Positions 35,521 through 45,696 of a stretch of 64,000 nucleotides of DNA are shown piece by piece. The stretch covers positions 3,100,001-3,164,000 of the forward strand of contig WUJK01000003.1 of the NCBI GenBank assembly GCA_011317545.1, written 5' to 3'. Position numbers and translations under genes: made by a program. This DNA comes from Coniella vitis (taxonomy: Eukaryota > Ascomycota > Sordariomycetes > Diaporthales > Schizoparmaceae). The notes under the pieces are model-generated. The model searched no databases and had not been told where the DNA came from. It saw only the letters and a program-made list of their open reading frames with translations. Numbering within the stretch: position 1 is the first letter of the stretch; each line of letters opens with the position of its first letter.

Positions 35521-36518
35521 TGTGAGTTTGAGTGTGAGCGTACGCAGTGATCCGATGAAAACTGTGTGCGTAGTGATGGCGATGAGAGTGTGATATTGGG
35601 TGAGAGCGGAGATGGAGAGGAAGGAGAGAAGGGGGAGGATAAACGAAAACAAGGCACCAGGGAACGTAATCAACACAAAGCCAAAGGGTAGGTGCTCTAC
35701 AGAGGACAGTTGCTCTGTGACGGAGAAGGCGCGTCACGGCACGTGCAAACGCGTTGTTGTCATGGGAGATCACAGCACCTGCCATGGATGCCCTTGCTGG
35801 CCAGCAAACCTGTCGCTCATCCCTCAGCACTGTCAGAGAGGCCTCAGACGCTCTGTAGGCCCTGTAGGCCAGAAATTGTAGCGCATAGCCAGCACTATGA
35901 TGTAAACTATGGCCCTGCTATTGTTGGTTGAGACTGCACTTAGACTCAGGGGGCGAAAAGGCACCTGGGCAATTTGTCTGGTCTCAGTAAGAACTTGGGT
36001 AGAGTATCTGAAGCCATCTTAAATACGCGATCCCCAATGGCCAAGGTTGTAGCACATTTATCATGCTCAACACTGTCGGCAGCTACGCCCATGGCAGTGA
36101 CCGCAGTCCCGTCTGCAACTGTAGCCTTTCTTCTCATGGCTGTCTTGCTGCCTTGCCAAAACAGTAGAAGACTGGCTAGCTGGTACTCGAGCCTTGCAAT
36201 ACCGTACCTGGCACCATCGAAGCCCCCGCTGAGCAAGCCACTACTTGCTCTACTGGAAGATCAAGACCCCAGGCACGAGCAAAGACAAGTCCAGGGATGA
36301 CCGCCCGCATTGGGCGAGGCAATGGGAGGTTGCCATTGCACCACCGTCCAGGTCGTCTAGCTTGCACACTACATACGGTTCAGTTGTCGTGGGTGTGGTC
36401 CTTAATCCCTCAAGCATCTGGATCCTACGGCCGACACCTTTGCGGTACTAGCGACCTCTTCCCTAATCGAGGAGCTCACTCGATGCTCGCAGCAGTCCAG
36501 ACAGAATCGGCACGCGGC
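35521..36518. other. Intergenic region
   Basis: About 1.0 kb between the repeat-protein start and the stop of the next minus-strand gene. It should contain the promoter of the former. The open frames here are short, without recognisable features. Confidence 0.5.
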
Positions 36519-37487
36519 CTAAACGATTTTCGAAGTGTGCGGCATCGTGAGGCCAAAAATGACACTTGAAGTTCCCGGACTCACGAAAGCCTTGTACTCC
36601 GGTTCATAAAAGCATAGAAATGCCTTGTCTCTCAGGATGTAGACGACATTGATACGGCCATTCTCGAAACGTTCCTTGATGCCAGGCTCTTGTCCCTTAA
36701 CAGCGTACCAGGTGAGAAAGGCGCTTAAAGTGGCCTGTCGGAGCGCAATTTGGTCCAAACGCTCCGATGACACACTTGGTTGCTTTTTGTCAACCTCTTC
36801 GATTGGAAAGTCGACGTTGATGGCCATAAAGACAGTGTCAACCTTGGCATCCTTTGTTGGTGAATACAAAAAGACTCGCGTGTCCTCGGGGGCAAAAGGT
36901 AGCTGGGGTTGCCTGCCAGCCTCAGACGCGCTGTTTTGAGAGGACGGCTTGGATGGAATGGGACCTAGATCCTCGAGCGTGATCTGGCTGGTATCAGGGG
37001 CGTCTGGATTGAGGCGGACCAACTCGGCGGGGATGCTGAAAGTGGCCTCACGCAACGCACGATGCCGGAGCTCGGGAGGCTGCGCGTGAGCCATGTCGAA
37101 CCCTGCTGCAAGCGCAGCATAAAAAGCAGCTTGGGTTTCTGGATTACCTCTGGGATGCTGAAGCCACGATACGCCGGGTGCGCCAGGCTGATTGTAGTGT
37201 TCTAGTTCGCGTCTTGCAGCGACAGCACGCCTGATCCTTCGTATCATTACGATGGCAGCCACGAAGCCTGCAGCCTGAACGACCAGTGACCCAATTTCTC
37301 CTGGCGTTTCAAGAAACCTGCGAGGCTGCGAAGAGTGAAAGAGGGCTGGAATGGCGCCAATGTCAGTATGGTACTCGGATCTAGCAAACAAGGAACTGGA
37401 ACTAATAGCTCACCGCGGGGCGTCGGTCGTCGAGTCACCGGCACACGAGGCGAGGGCAACGACGACGACGCTGATAGCAGAGGCCAT
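36519..37487 (-). CDS. Hypothetical protein with signal peptide and membrane segment
   Basis: Family not recognised. Exon 1 (37487-37414) encodes MASAISVVVVALASCAGDST, a good signal-peptide-like start. A 96-bp intron (GTGAGC...CTCGCAG, with a CTGAC branch-like site) leads to exon 2 (37317-36519), for 290 residues in all. A second hydrophobic stretch, IGSLVVQAAGFVAAIVMI, is followed by the positively charged RRIRRAVAARRELEHY, so the protein is probably a membrane protein with a large cytosolic part. The C-terminal half (VFLYSPTKDAKVDTVFMAI, DQIALRQATLSAFLTWYAV, INVVYILRDKAFLCFYEPEY) looks globular. A strong donor-like GTGAGT lies at 36584-36579, directly after KAF. The true 3' end may therefore splice on to another exon, and the last 20 residues given here may be intron read-through. 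Confidence 0.6.
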
Positions 37488-38229
37488 AGCGGAGCCCACC
37501 GCCGGTGTGCAAGAACGCTCACGTGCTGGCGGATTGGCGTTGCAGCCATGCTTTTGCAGGTGGACCTTGAGGTCTTGACAGTTGCCAAACTCCGGCGTTG
37601 TTCTTCTGCGTCAAAGTCAACGTCGGATTAGACTCGTGGGGCCTGGCACTTGTCTACCATTTCCAGGGAACCCTTGTCCATCATATATTTCGTATAAACA
37701 TCCTCCTTCCACCCCTAACCCTTGGCTAACTCCAGGCCTCATCTCAGCACCATTGAATGGATGACATTTGGACCTCAACGATACACGAAACTGACCTCTT
37801 TCATCAGATGAACCGATTCCGTCCATAATAAGAACTGTGGCTATGCCGGTCTGTGGCGCATCATGTTCTGGTGACTTGAAGTACATGGCAATGTTGATAT
37901 CTTGAATAGATACGATCTGTTTTGGTGATTGAAGAGAAAGTTCAAAGTACTTTATTTGTTCAACCTGCTTATGATCGTATCAGAGTCAAATGCTGTGTAT
38001 TCTAGCCAGCCAGAACTATCGGTTAACTCATCAATTGATATTCTGGCTACGTTGAAGTCCCACAATGGATAGCATTTCCTATGAATTCCAGTCTCACTCC
38101 GGTAATCAAGTACATGACAATCGAAATATATCCAATTGTATCGCGCCTTTCTGTTCTTTCTGCCTGCGTAGTTCCACACAAGAGAGCGCGGCAGAGCCTT
38201 CAAGAGCAAAAATACCTCAAGTACTTACC
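37488..38229. other. Intergenic region with two protein-like fragments
   Basis: 742 bp. Two minus-strand open frames, within 37952-38209 and 37617-37886, contain weakly similar stretches (RKCYPLWDFNVARISIDELT and RSKCHPFNGAEMRPGVSQGL). Neither has a convincing start or splice plan, so they are not called as genes. Confidence 0.4.
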
Positions 38230-39089
38230 TCAAGCGCTTCCATCGTTCCAGGGCCGGCAACGAGTCGCAGCGCAAAAGCCGTTACAGCAAGGCGCAGTGT
38301 ATTGTCGGTGGAGATCAACACACTCTCCTATATCATTATACGATGGAGGGAATCAGCATACTCATCGATCGCGAAAGAAAAGGCAGGTCGGGATCTAAAG
38401 ATAACAACAAAAGGATCCGCTTGTGGTGCACAAAGATATCGAGGGGGGAGAGGACGGGGGTGGTTGCAAGAATTTCAGAAACAGTTCCACAAAAGGGAAA
38501 AAAAATAAAATACTCACCGTAAACCTGAAGGCAGACCCCATTACAATTAACTGAAACAATGGGTTGAGGAGGACCCACGATGAGCTGGTTAATGGGGAAC
38601 TCGTCGATGCCGGGGCGCTGCACCAGCGTTGGCGCATAGTTTACCGCACCGCCCGAGGCGGTGGTGAAGGTGCAATAGGTGTTGGGGTCGAAATTAGGGG
38701 AGAGGATCGAATTGACGGAAAGGTCGCTATCTAGATTGATTCCAAAGATGAGTCAGTTGTATCAGTCCTGGACTTTCGGTTTGTACTTTTGCGATTTGTC
38801 CGACTCGGCTGGCAGCCTCGAGTGCGCGCGCTATTGGAAGCAGGAAAGAGGAGCAAAACCAGAAACAAAAAGCATGGGAAGGGAATTTCATACTGGTAAA
38901 GTACTGTTGCCCATCAGCAGTGATGTTCAAGCCATACGACACGGGGCCAGCCTCGAATATGAGTGAGACAGCTTGTGGTGCAGCATCCTGGCGAGTGTGG
39001 AGTTGGTGGCTCGGCGGGAGAGCGCTGGCCGTTGCAAATTGAATGGTTGTCACAGCCAGTGCTTTGATTGAAGATGTGAACGTCTTCAT
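38230..39089 (-). CDS. Small secreted cysteine-rich protein, knottin-like spacing
   Basis: Three exons, 39089-38894, 38730-38518 and 38327-38230, give 168 residues. Introns are 163 and 190 bp with GT-AG ends, all in phase. The N-terminus is a signal peptide with likely cleavage after residue 23 (...FATASA/LPPSH). The pro-like region to about residue 120 has one cysteine (C85) and an N-glycosylation sequon (NIT, 55-57). Seven cysteines crowd into residues 128-160: C128, C132, C139, C150, C151, C155 and C160. From C132 the spacing is C-x6-C-x10-CC-x3-C-x4-C, the arrangement of inhibitor cystine knots; C85 and C128 could form a fourth bond. The second intron splits the motif between C132 and C139, and only the spliced form has the full set. 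It is a candidate effector, defence or inhibitor peptide; function is unknown. A consensus donor GTAAGT follows the stop by one base, hinting at a 3' UTR intron. Confidence 0.75.
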
Positions 39090-40837
39090 TATTGATGCTT
39101 CGATTCAAGGTTCAAGTGGGTAAATGTGTAGAAGCAAATGGTAGAGAAGCTGCCACTGCTAATGTGCTTGGGACGGGACAAACAATTGCAGCACGTAGTG
39201 GCCGACATGAATGAAAAGAAACAGAAAAGCAGAAATGGGTTTCTTTTAAATAATGCATTTCTTTGAAGGCCTGCCTGCTGCTATTCATTCTGTTCAAGCC
39301 TTTGAGTTCGTGTTCTTCGTAACCGGCACTACCGTGGATGTGGTGTCAGCAACACGAGATGTTCAAGGACGCCACTCACAATGATTACTCAAAGCCAGAA
39401 TACAGCAAAACAGAGTCACCTATATCTCTCCGTGAATGAAGATAGCGCGCAGCCAAGCCTTGAGACTTCTACACCGCCGAGGGCTGATATACACCGGGAT
39501 ATATCAAGCGATCAAACTCTCACAATGACAAAGACTTGTCTTAAGTGAGCAACCCAAAAACATATATCACGAAACAACAAGTACGTCACGCTGCCAAGAA
39601 GGAACCCTTCACTCCGCGTAATCATGGAGCATGAGGACCATAGGCTCATTGAAGTGATTGTTAGCCTTGAAATATCGTGAGTAAGCAACAGTTGCCAAGT
39701 CCCAAATCTGTATGTTTCGCGCTGTTGACGTTCAATTGTGCCGAGGATCGTGGGATCACCTGACACATTTACAGCAAGCCACTGATTCAACGAATGTTCA
39801 CACTATCCTGTTGGGTTGAGGTGAGCATATAGGAACAAGACAAACTCTGCCACGGATGTATTATCATGGTGTACACCGGTTGAGCATGATAACGAGAAAA
39901 GGGCGAAACCGCGGACAACCTCGTAAAAGTAACGTCTCATGACCGTTCTTTGAGGCTTGAACTAAAATAGCCTGTTCTTAACCGGTCAAGCACGTGCTTC
40001 TTATCAGCCATTGGCGTGTTGCCTGGACATTCGTTAGTGTTCCCAGTTGTGCAAAAAGGCATATGTATAACGCGGGTAAGCTGAAAAGGCTTCAGACTTG
40101 GCATGTCGAATACGTATGGCTAGAACGGCGTGCCTCGTATCCAGACGAAGGAGGCCACACTGTTTGCGGACATGTGGCAGTCGAAATGCGCTGGACTTGG
40201 ACTTGGACTCAAGTGGGTGGCTTGGAAAGCTCGCGATGAACAAGTTGGCGGTCGCGGTTGCGGGTGAGCATCTTTGCACTATGTATGTTGGATCTAGTAG
40301 GATATATTGAAATTTGGCTCCTGCGGCAGATTTCCACTGGATTGGGTACGTACCGGTATATGAATACTAACCGGTGGCATGACGGTAGGCACATCTCCAA
40401 GCCGCCAAGATTCACTTATCATTATTCTAGTTTGAACTCCGAACGCTTTTCGGAATATATTGTTTGCATATTGCTTTTTTCTCCTTCTTATTCTTTCTGG
40501 ATACTTCGATCCACGGTCTATCTGTGAGTCCGTGGAATGTAAAAGGGCTCGGATCAAAGTACCACAGCTCAAGGATCGGACTGAGGTCAAAATATTTTCT
40601 TTGTACTCAACTGTGATCGTCTGACCCGTGAATGAAACTCAATTTACACAATCAAATCAAAGTACATATCTTGTATTGTGGTACTGAAGCATACGAAATG
40701 TACCCATCCTTTCGCGTACTTCAACGGCTTGCGAGAAGACCGGAGCTTACACTTTCCGTCTCACGTGAGTATGCCAACGAACAAACAACAACAGCCTACC
40801 CAAACAAACGCTCATTCCCTTGAATTTCATCGCCACA
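39090..40837. other. Divergent intergenic region
   Basis: About 1.75 kb between the secreted-protein start and the TDP2-like start. Only short open frames without protein-like features. It should hold both promoters. Nothing else recognised. Confidence 0.5.
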
Positions 40838-42325
40838 ATGCTCTTGAAACGGCTCTCACCAAGCCTCAAACTCCTGCCCTCTCTCCGTCCACGTCAAAAC
40901 CAAGCCAAAATGGCGTTCTCAGCATGCTACCGACCGGCCAAACAGCCACCACAAGTTCTTCCCCCCTCCAAGCACAAGCAACACGGCGCCTTTTCCAACG
41001 CTGGCATCAGAGTCAAGACCCAGCCATATTATTCCTTCCAGCAGCCCAATGCGCGCTGGCAGCAAGTCGATCCTCACAGCCCGCATGTGTCAGAACGGGA
41101 AGCGCCCAGCCCGATTGGTAGTGGCAACCTCAACCAAACGGAGAGCAACACCCCAGCCACTCTGCGCATCATCACATGGAATATCGATTTCATGGCTCCC
41201 GAGCCCCAAGCCCGCATGGCCGCAGCACTAGCCTATCTTGAGACCATTATCGCACAGACCCCAGCGTCAGCGGCGGTCGTCATCATGCTACAAGAGATGG
41301 CCCAGTCGAGACCGTTGGATCTTTCACAGCAGCAGCAGCAGCGCCAACGCACCGCCAGCAGCAAGTCCCAGACGCAGCAACTTAAACAGCTCCTCCGTTC
41401 GTTTTCCAACGACCTTGGCCAGATCGCTGCGGCGCGCTGGGTCCAAGAGCGTTTCTACGTGACGGACCTGACGAAAGAACATTGGCGCTGTTCGTATAAC
41501 AGCGTGATGCTCGTGGACCGACGCCTGAAAGTGGCTGACGTTGCAAGATTGCCCTTGGAGAGCCAGTTTGATCGTGAGGCGCTGGTGGTGGATGTTGTTG
41601 TTGTTGTTTCGCCGCGGAGAGATCAAGCAGCATGTGGAGACTCAGAGTTGATGCCTCTACAGCGGCGGCGTGGCGAAGAGGACACAGGCTCCCTGAAAAC
41701 AGAGCCACAACGGATGCAAGAGCCAGGACTGCTCAGGCTCTGCAATGTTCATCTCGATTCGTTGGCGGGAAATCCGCCTATGCGGCCTGGACAGTGGCGG
41801 CTTTGCGCAGAGTATTTACAGAACAACAGCAGCAGCAACAGCAATAAGGGCAAGAGGAAGACGAATGCGTCCAATGATGTTGGCGAAGTTGTCGCTGGTA
41901 TTGTAGCAGGTGACTGCAACGCGATTCAAGACTTTGATGCCACACTTCCCGAGGAGAACGGCTTCACGGACGCATATCTGGAGATCCGAGCGCAACAAGA
42001 AGAAGAAGGAGGCAATGATGAGAGTTGGGGATTCACATGGGGATTGCAGAGCAAAGACACACCATTTGCGCCTTCGAGAATGGACAAGATCTGTTATTGT
42101 CAGGGAATGCGTACAAACACCCTGGATTCACAGTCTCAAGAGCAGGATACCGTCTTGCGACTGAAGAAGCTGGAGAGGATTGGCGTGGGCGTTCGAGTGG
42201 ATGAGCGTGACAAAGCGGCAGGGCGGAGTCTGGAAGGGCAAGGGTATTTTGATTTTGCTACTGACCACTATGGACTCATGGCAGATTTTGAGCTGGGGGA
42301 GCCTTGGGTGTTTGAGTCTTCCTGA
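40838..42325 (+). CDS. TDP2-like endonuclease/exonuclease/phosphatase family protein
   Basis: Intronless, 495 residues. All core motifs of the Mg-dependent EEP phosphodiesterase fold are present in order: TWNIDFM (N115), LQEM (E153), a CNVHLDS strand, GDCNAI (D359, N361), DKICY, and the final TDHYGL (D476, H477). The TWN and LQE motifs and the TDH ending fit tyrosyl-DNA phosphodiesterase 2-like proteins. Those hydrolyse 5'-phosphotyrosyl links left by topoisomerase II, but other EEP enzymes share the fold. Insertions between motifs are rich in Gln and charged residues (QQQQQRQR about 167-174; SSSNSNKGKRK). The N-terminus MLLKRLSPSLKLLPSLRPRQ is basic and amphipathic, so mitochondrial targeting is possible. 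The start is ATG 40838; the frame upstream lacks an ATG. The stop is 115 bp from the converging amine oxidase stop. Confidence 0.8.
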   Translation: MLLKRLSPSLKLLPSLRPRQNQAKMAFSACYRPAKQPPQVLPPSKHKQHGAFSNAGIRVKTQPYYSFQQPNARWQQVDPHSPHVSEREAPSPIGSGNLNQTESNTPATLRIITWNIDFMAPEPQARMAAALAYLETIIAQTPASAAVVIMLQEMAQSRPLDLSQQQQQRQRTASSKSQTQQLKQLLRSFSNDLGQIAAARWVQERFYVTDLTKEHWRCSYNSVMLVDRRLKVADVARLPLESQFDREALVVDVVVVVSPRRDQAACGDSELMPLQRRRGEEDTGSLKTEPQRMQEPGLLRLCNVHLDSLAGNPPMRPGQWRLCAEYLQNNSSSNSNKGKRKTNASNDVGEVVAGIVAGDCNAIQDFDATLPEENGFTDAYLEIRAQQEEEGGNDESWGFTWGLQSKDTPFAPSRMDKICYCQGMRTNTLDSQSQEQDTVLRLKKLERIGVGVRVDERDKAAGRSLEGQGYFDFATDHYGLMADFELGEPWVFESS

Positions 42326-42440
42326 GATATGAGATTCCATCTGGGGTTGTCTTCGCTTACACTGCTCGATCGCGATTCTGTGAAGATTGTCCATCCCATC
42401 CAGTTTGCTACAATCAGATCATCATCGCCATGCACCCAAT

Positions 42441-44568
42441 CTAATGACTGCAGCATCCCTCCTTCTCCCGCAACGCAATCTCCCTCTTTGACCTCTCCAC
42501 CTCGACACTCTTGTTGGCGCTCTGCCTCGAAGGCGGCACGTCAAGCGCCGGGTTCTTCTCAAAGAAATTCACAGGCTTCAAACCCGCGCGGAACACCTCC
42601 ACCGGCATCACCGGCCAGTCCTCTGGCCGCGGCACGTGCGTGAACCCAAAAGTGCACCAGACAACACCCTCGCCGGGCTTCAGATCCCCCTTTCGTGCCG
42701 CCCACGTGCGCACGCCAGAGCCGCCCGTATGCTGCCAAGGGAAGTCGCCAGCAGGGAACAGCTCATCCTCATCGTGCTTGGTGAAGTAAAAGTGGTGGTC
42801 TGCAAACTCGGCGCGCACTCCGTGCATGGAACCCGCGTCAGCAAGCTGCAGCTGTGTGGCAGGCACGGCAATCTTGTACCCCGGGGGCTTGTGCGATGCG
42901 GCATTGAGGCGGGTGGGATTGACGATTTTGACGGCGCGGTTGAGTTTGGGGTCGAGGTCTAGGAAGGATTCCTGCGTAATGCTGTGGGACTCGACCCCAA
43001 AGGCGACGCCGTAGGGGTTTGTCGCTGGGTTCCACCCCATGGCTTTGACATCCTCGTAGACGATCTTGCTCGAGTCATAGCCGTCAATGGCTGGGTCGAT
43101 GCGTAGACAGAAAATGTGCTGGTGGATGGGCGCCATGACACCCGGGGAGACCATGATGCCGTAGTTGATATTGTCGTGCGCGGCGGACTGGTCGGCGGGT
43201 ACGAGAGACATGATGCCTGTGGCGCGGACTTCGTAGTGGATATTGGCGGCTGTGTCAAAGACCCATTGGAGAATGTACTCGTAGTTGGAAATGGTCATGA
43301 TCTGGGTGGTGTGCGTTGTTTAGTATATCCTGTTCTTTGCAGACAGACATCAGATGCAGACAGGAACTCACAGTCTGAACCACCAGCTCCCGATTCCGCG
43401 TAACCTCTGCCCTCCCCGTCCTATAATTCGTATGCTTCCAACCAATGCCATTATCGACCTCATGCATGCAAATCGCATTCTTGAGCGCCAAAGGCTTGCC
43501 CTCGTGGTCATTCATCCACCTGTCAAAGTACCGAATCGCGCCCAGACAATCGCAGCCCAGCTCGAGGTTATTCGCCGTGCAGCCCGCCCCTCCCTCACCC
43601 AGGTCGTACGCGCTCTTGCGATGGTAGGGCACCCGTGGATCGCCATAGGGCACCGTCATCTCGGCCAACGACAGGCGGTAGAACGTCGGCCGCCCATCAT
43701 ACGTCACATCGCGCAGCACCACGCCTTCACGCCAGTTGAAGTCCAAGTGGAACCGCCATTTCTGCCACTCGACAACCTCGCTGTCCTCGGACACGGTGAA
43801 GCTCACGCCCTCGGGCTGGCTGATGTGGATGGGCTTGAGGTCGCCGCGCAACTTGGGCTGCAAGTCGGAGGCGTACTCTGCGTCCGGGTTGGGCTGCCAG
43901 GTGCGGCTCTGGGCGGCTTCCTCGTCGACGTAGATTTCGTCGGGGCGCATCGGCAGGCGGTCGATGCGGACCACCTTCATGGTGAGATCGTCGACGACGA
44001 CGGAGAAGTCGAGCGGGTGCGCGAAATGGTTGGACGATGGGTGGTCGCGAGCCTTTGCGTCGAGGGATTTGAGAAACATCCACACTTGGTACTGGCGGCG
44101 TCCCTCGGGCGTGGGCGCGTCGGTGCCATACGGCCAGGGCTCGGGCTGCACGATGGCTCCCTCGGGGAGCTGCAGACGGGAAATCTCGGCCTGGACAAGG
44201 GGGTCGTTCATGACAATGTCTTCGAGGCGGTGCATGTCGATGTTGGTGGCGGGCGGGTAGGTTGTTGTACCCAGGTCGCGGGTTGCAATAATGGTGGGTG
44301 AGCCTGCAGCGTTGTTGGGAAAGGATGGCAGCTCAATGAGCTCTTCAAAGACGGTAGGCTCGCCCTTGAGCTGGTATGATACGTAGCTTCGGCGAGGGGG
44401 CGCGGGCCCTTTGCCTCGGAGGAAGGCGACAGTGGCAGGACGTGAAGGCTCCTTGATGCCCATGGAGCGGAAGAGAATCTCCTTATTGGCATGTTTGGTG
44501 CGGACGGCCTCGCTCGTCTGCTCGATCTCGTCTGGTTGCAGACTTAGGAAAGGATGCCGTTGTGCCAT
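42441..44568 (-). CDS. Copper amine oxidase (topaquinone enzyme)
   Basis: Copper-containing primary-amine oxidase: RCH2NH2 + O2 + H2O gives aldehyde, NH3 and H2O2. Exons 44568-43372 and 43301-42441 (70-bp intron) give 685 residues. The cofactor site MTISNYEY has Tyr406 as the topaquinone precursor. The catalytic base is Asp322 in KSAYDLGEG, after the conserved AEMTVPYGDP. Copper ligands are H459 and H461 in IHQHIF, and the later His in GFTHVPRPEDWPVMP. N2/N3 domains precede the catalytic domain. No signal peptide is seen, so a peroxisomal or cytosolic form is likely. The C-terminus is EKEGCCSH, not a standard SKL-type signal. The ACG/ACC/ACA repeat tract lies just before the ATG. The neighbouring aldo-keto reductase could use its aldehyde product. 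Confidence 0.95.
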
Positions 44569-45696
44569 GGTAAACTGTGTTGTTGTTGTGGTGGTGGTGG
44601 TGGTGGTGGTCGTCGTCGTCGTCGTCGTCGTTGTGTCCAGTCAAACTCTGCCTGATATGTGTGAACTGGGTGCCAGACAGTGCAATTCAACAGACTATGA
44701 CAGGCCAAAGCTCTGTACACATGAGATCAGCACAGATATCATAAGGTTGGAAGAACTAATATGGTTCAAACAGGAATATAACCCGACCGCGAGAGAACAT
44801 ATGTCAGCTTACCCAGATCTTGGATATTTTATGCTCTCCGCCCACAAACAGTTATGTCTGGTCAAACTGGCTATGAAAAATGTGCTGGCCAAACCGATGA
44901 GGATTAGGATGCTGCCTTTCTCTCGCTCTATATGTATATATATTTCTCTGGTCGTCCTTTTGCCGTTTCACTCCATCAACTCGTCTTATCGGACGCCTTT
45001 CGGCCTTTTTGGTCATCAATTGTGTCAAAACCACGGCAATTCCGACAGCGGCCAGCGGAAGGGGAAGTGGGCGGCGCCGGAGCAACAGAGATAGCACAGG
45101 ACAGCAAGTATGTGACCTAAAATAGGGATGCGGATGATACTATCAATGCGCAACAGTGGCCGTCGAAGGTGGATCTGCGAGGTCTGGGGAGAGACTGGAA
45201 TGTGGTACCTGTGCCGTCACCGAGAAGTGATACTTAGTCATTATGTAATAGGGCGAGGAAAACCACTTGAGCATTCTCTAGTTCCTCGCATAGCAACTCA
45301 GACATACATGGTACTATGATGCGATCTAGTACTTTCATAATCCGAAACCGGGCCCGTTGTGTCTCCTTGTGGATAGGAAATACATTCTCAGGCAATCCAT
45401 TGTCCAAAGGTGTACATAATATGATCAACGCGACAGTCATATTATCTCGTTGAGAATGAAGGTCACGACTATCGGTCGGCCGATGTCGATTAATCGTATT
45501 GCACTATACCTATCTAGGCAATCAAATGACAGTCCTCGCATATGCTTACAACTGCCTAGGTCAAGGCTCTTTTGTTTTGTTACCATCAGCTTGCATGTAA
45601 ACTTTTGTCTATTTTGGGAATAGTCTATTGCCAGGTATCTGTCATCAATCATGCTGCGCCAACCTATACGTTGCTTCTTATACATAATAGGACAGT
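44569..45696. other. Intergenic region upstream of amine oxidase
   Basis: About 1.1 kb between the amine oxidase ATG and the stop of the aldo-keto reductase (both minus strand). Its edge holds the trinucleotide tract described separately. No gene seen; a plus-strand open frame across 44411-45094 is low complexity and an artefact of the repeat. Confidence 0.55.
44578..44632 (-). repeat. Trinucleotide repeat in the 5' leader of the amine oxidase gene
   Basis: On the plus strand GTT, then GGT/GTG, then CGT/GTC triplets run almost without break. On the transcribed strand this is an (ACG)n(ACC)n(ACA)n leader ending about 10 bases before the ATG. It is probably part of the 5' UTR and prone to length change. 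Confidence 0.85.

Noticed and set aside
43354..44301. 315-codon plus-strand open frame opposite the amine oxidase gene
   Set aside because: It is the antisense shadow of a clear copper amine oxidase and has no domain of its own.
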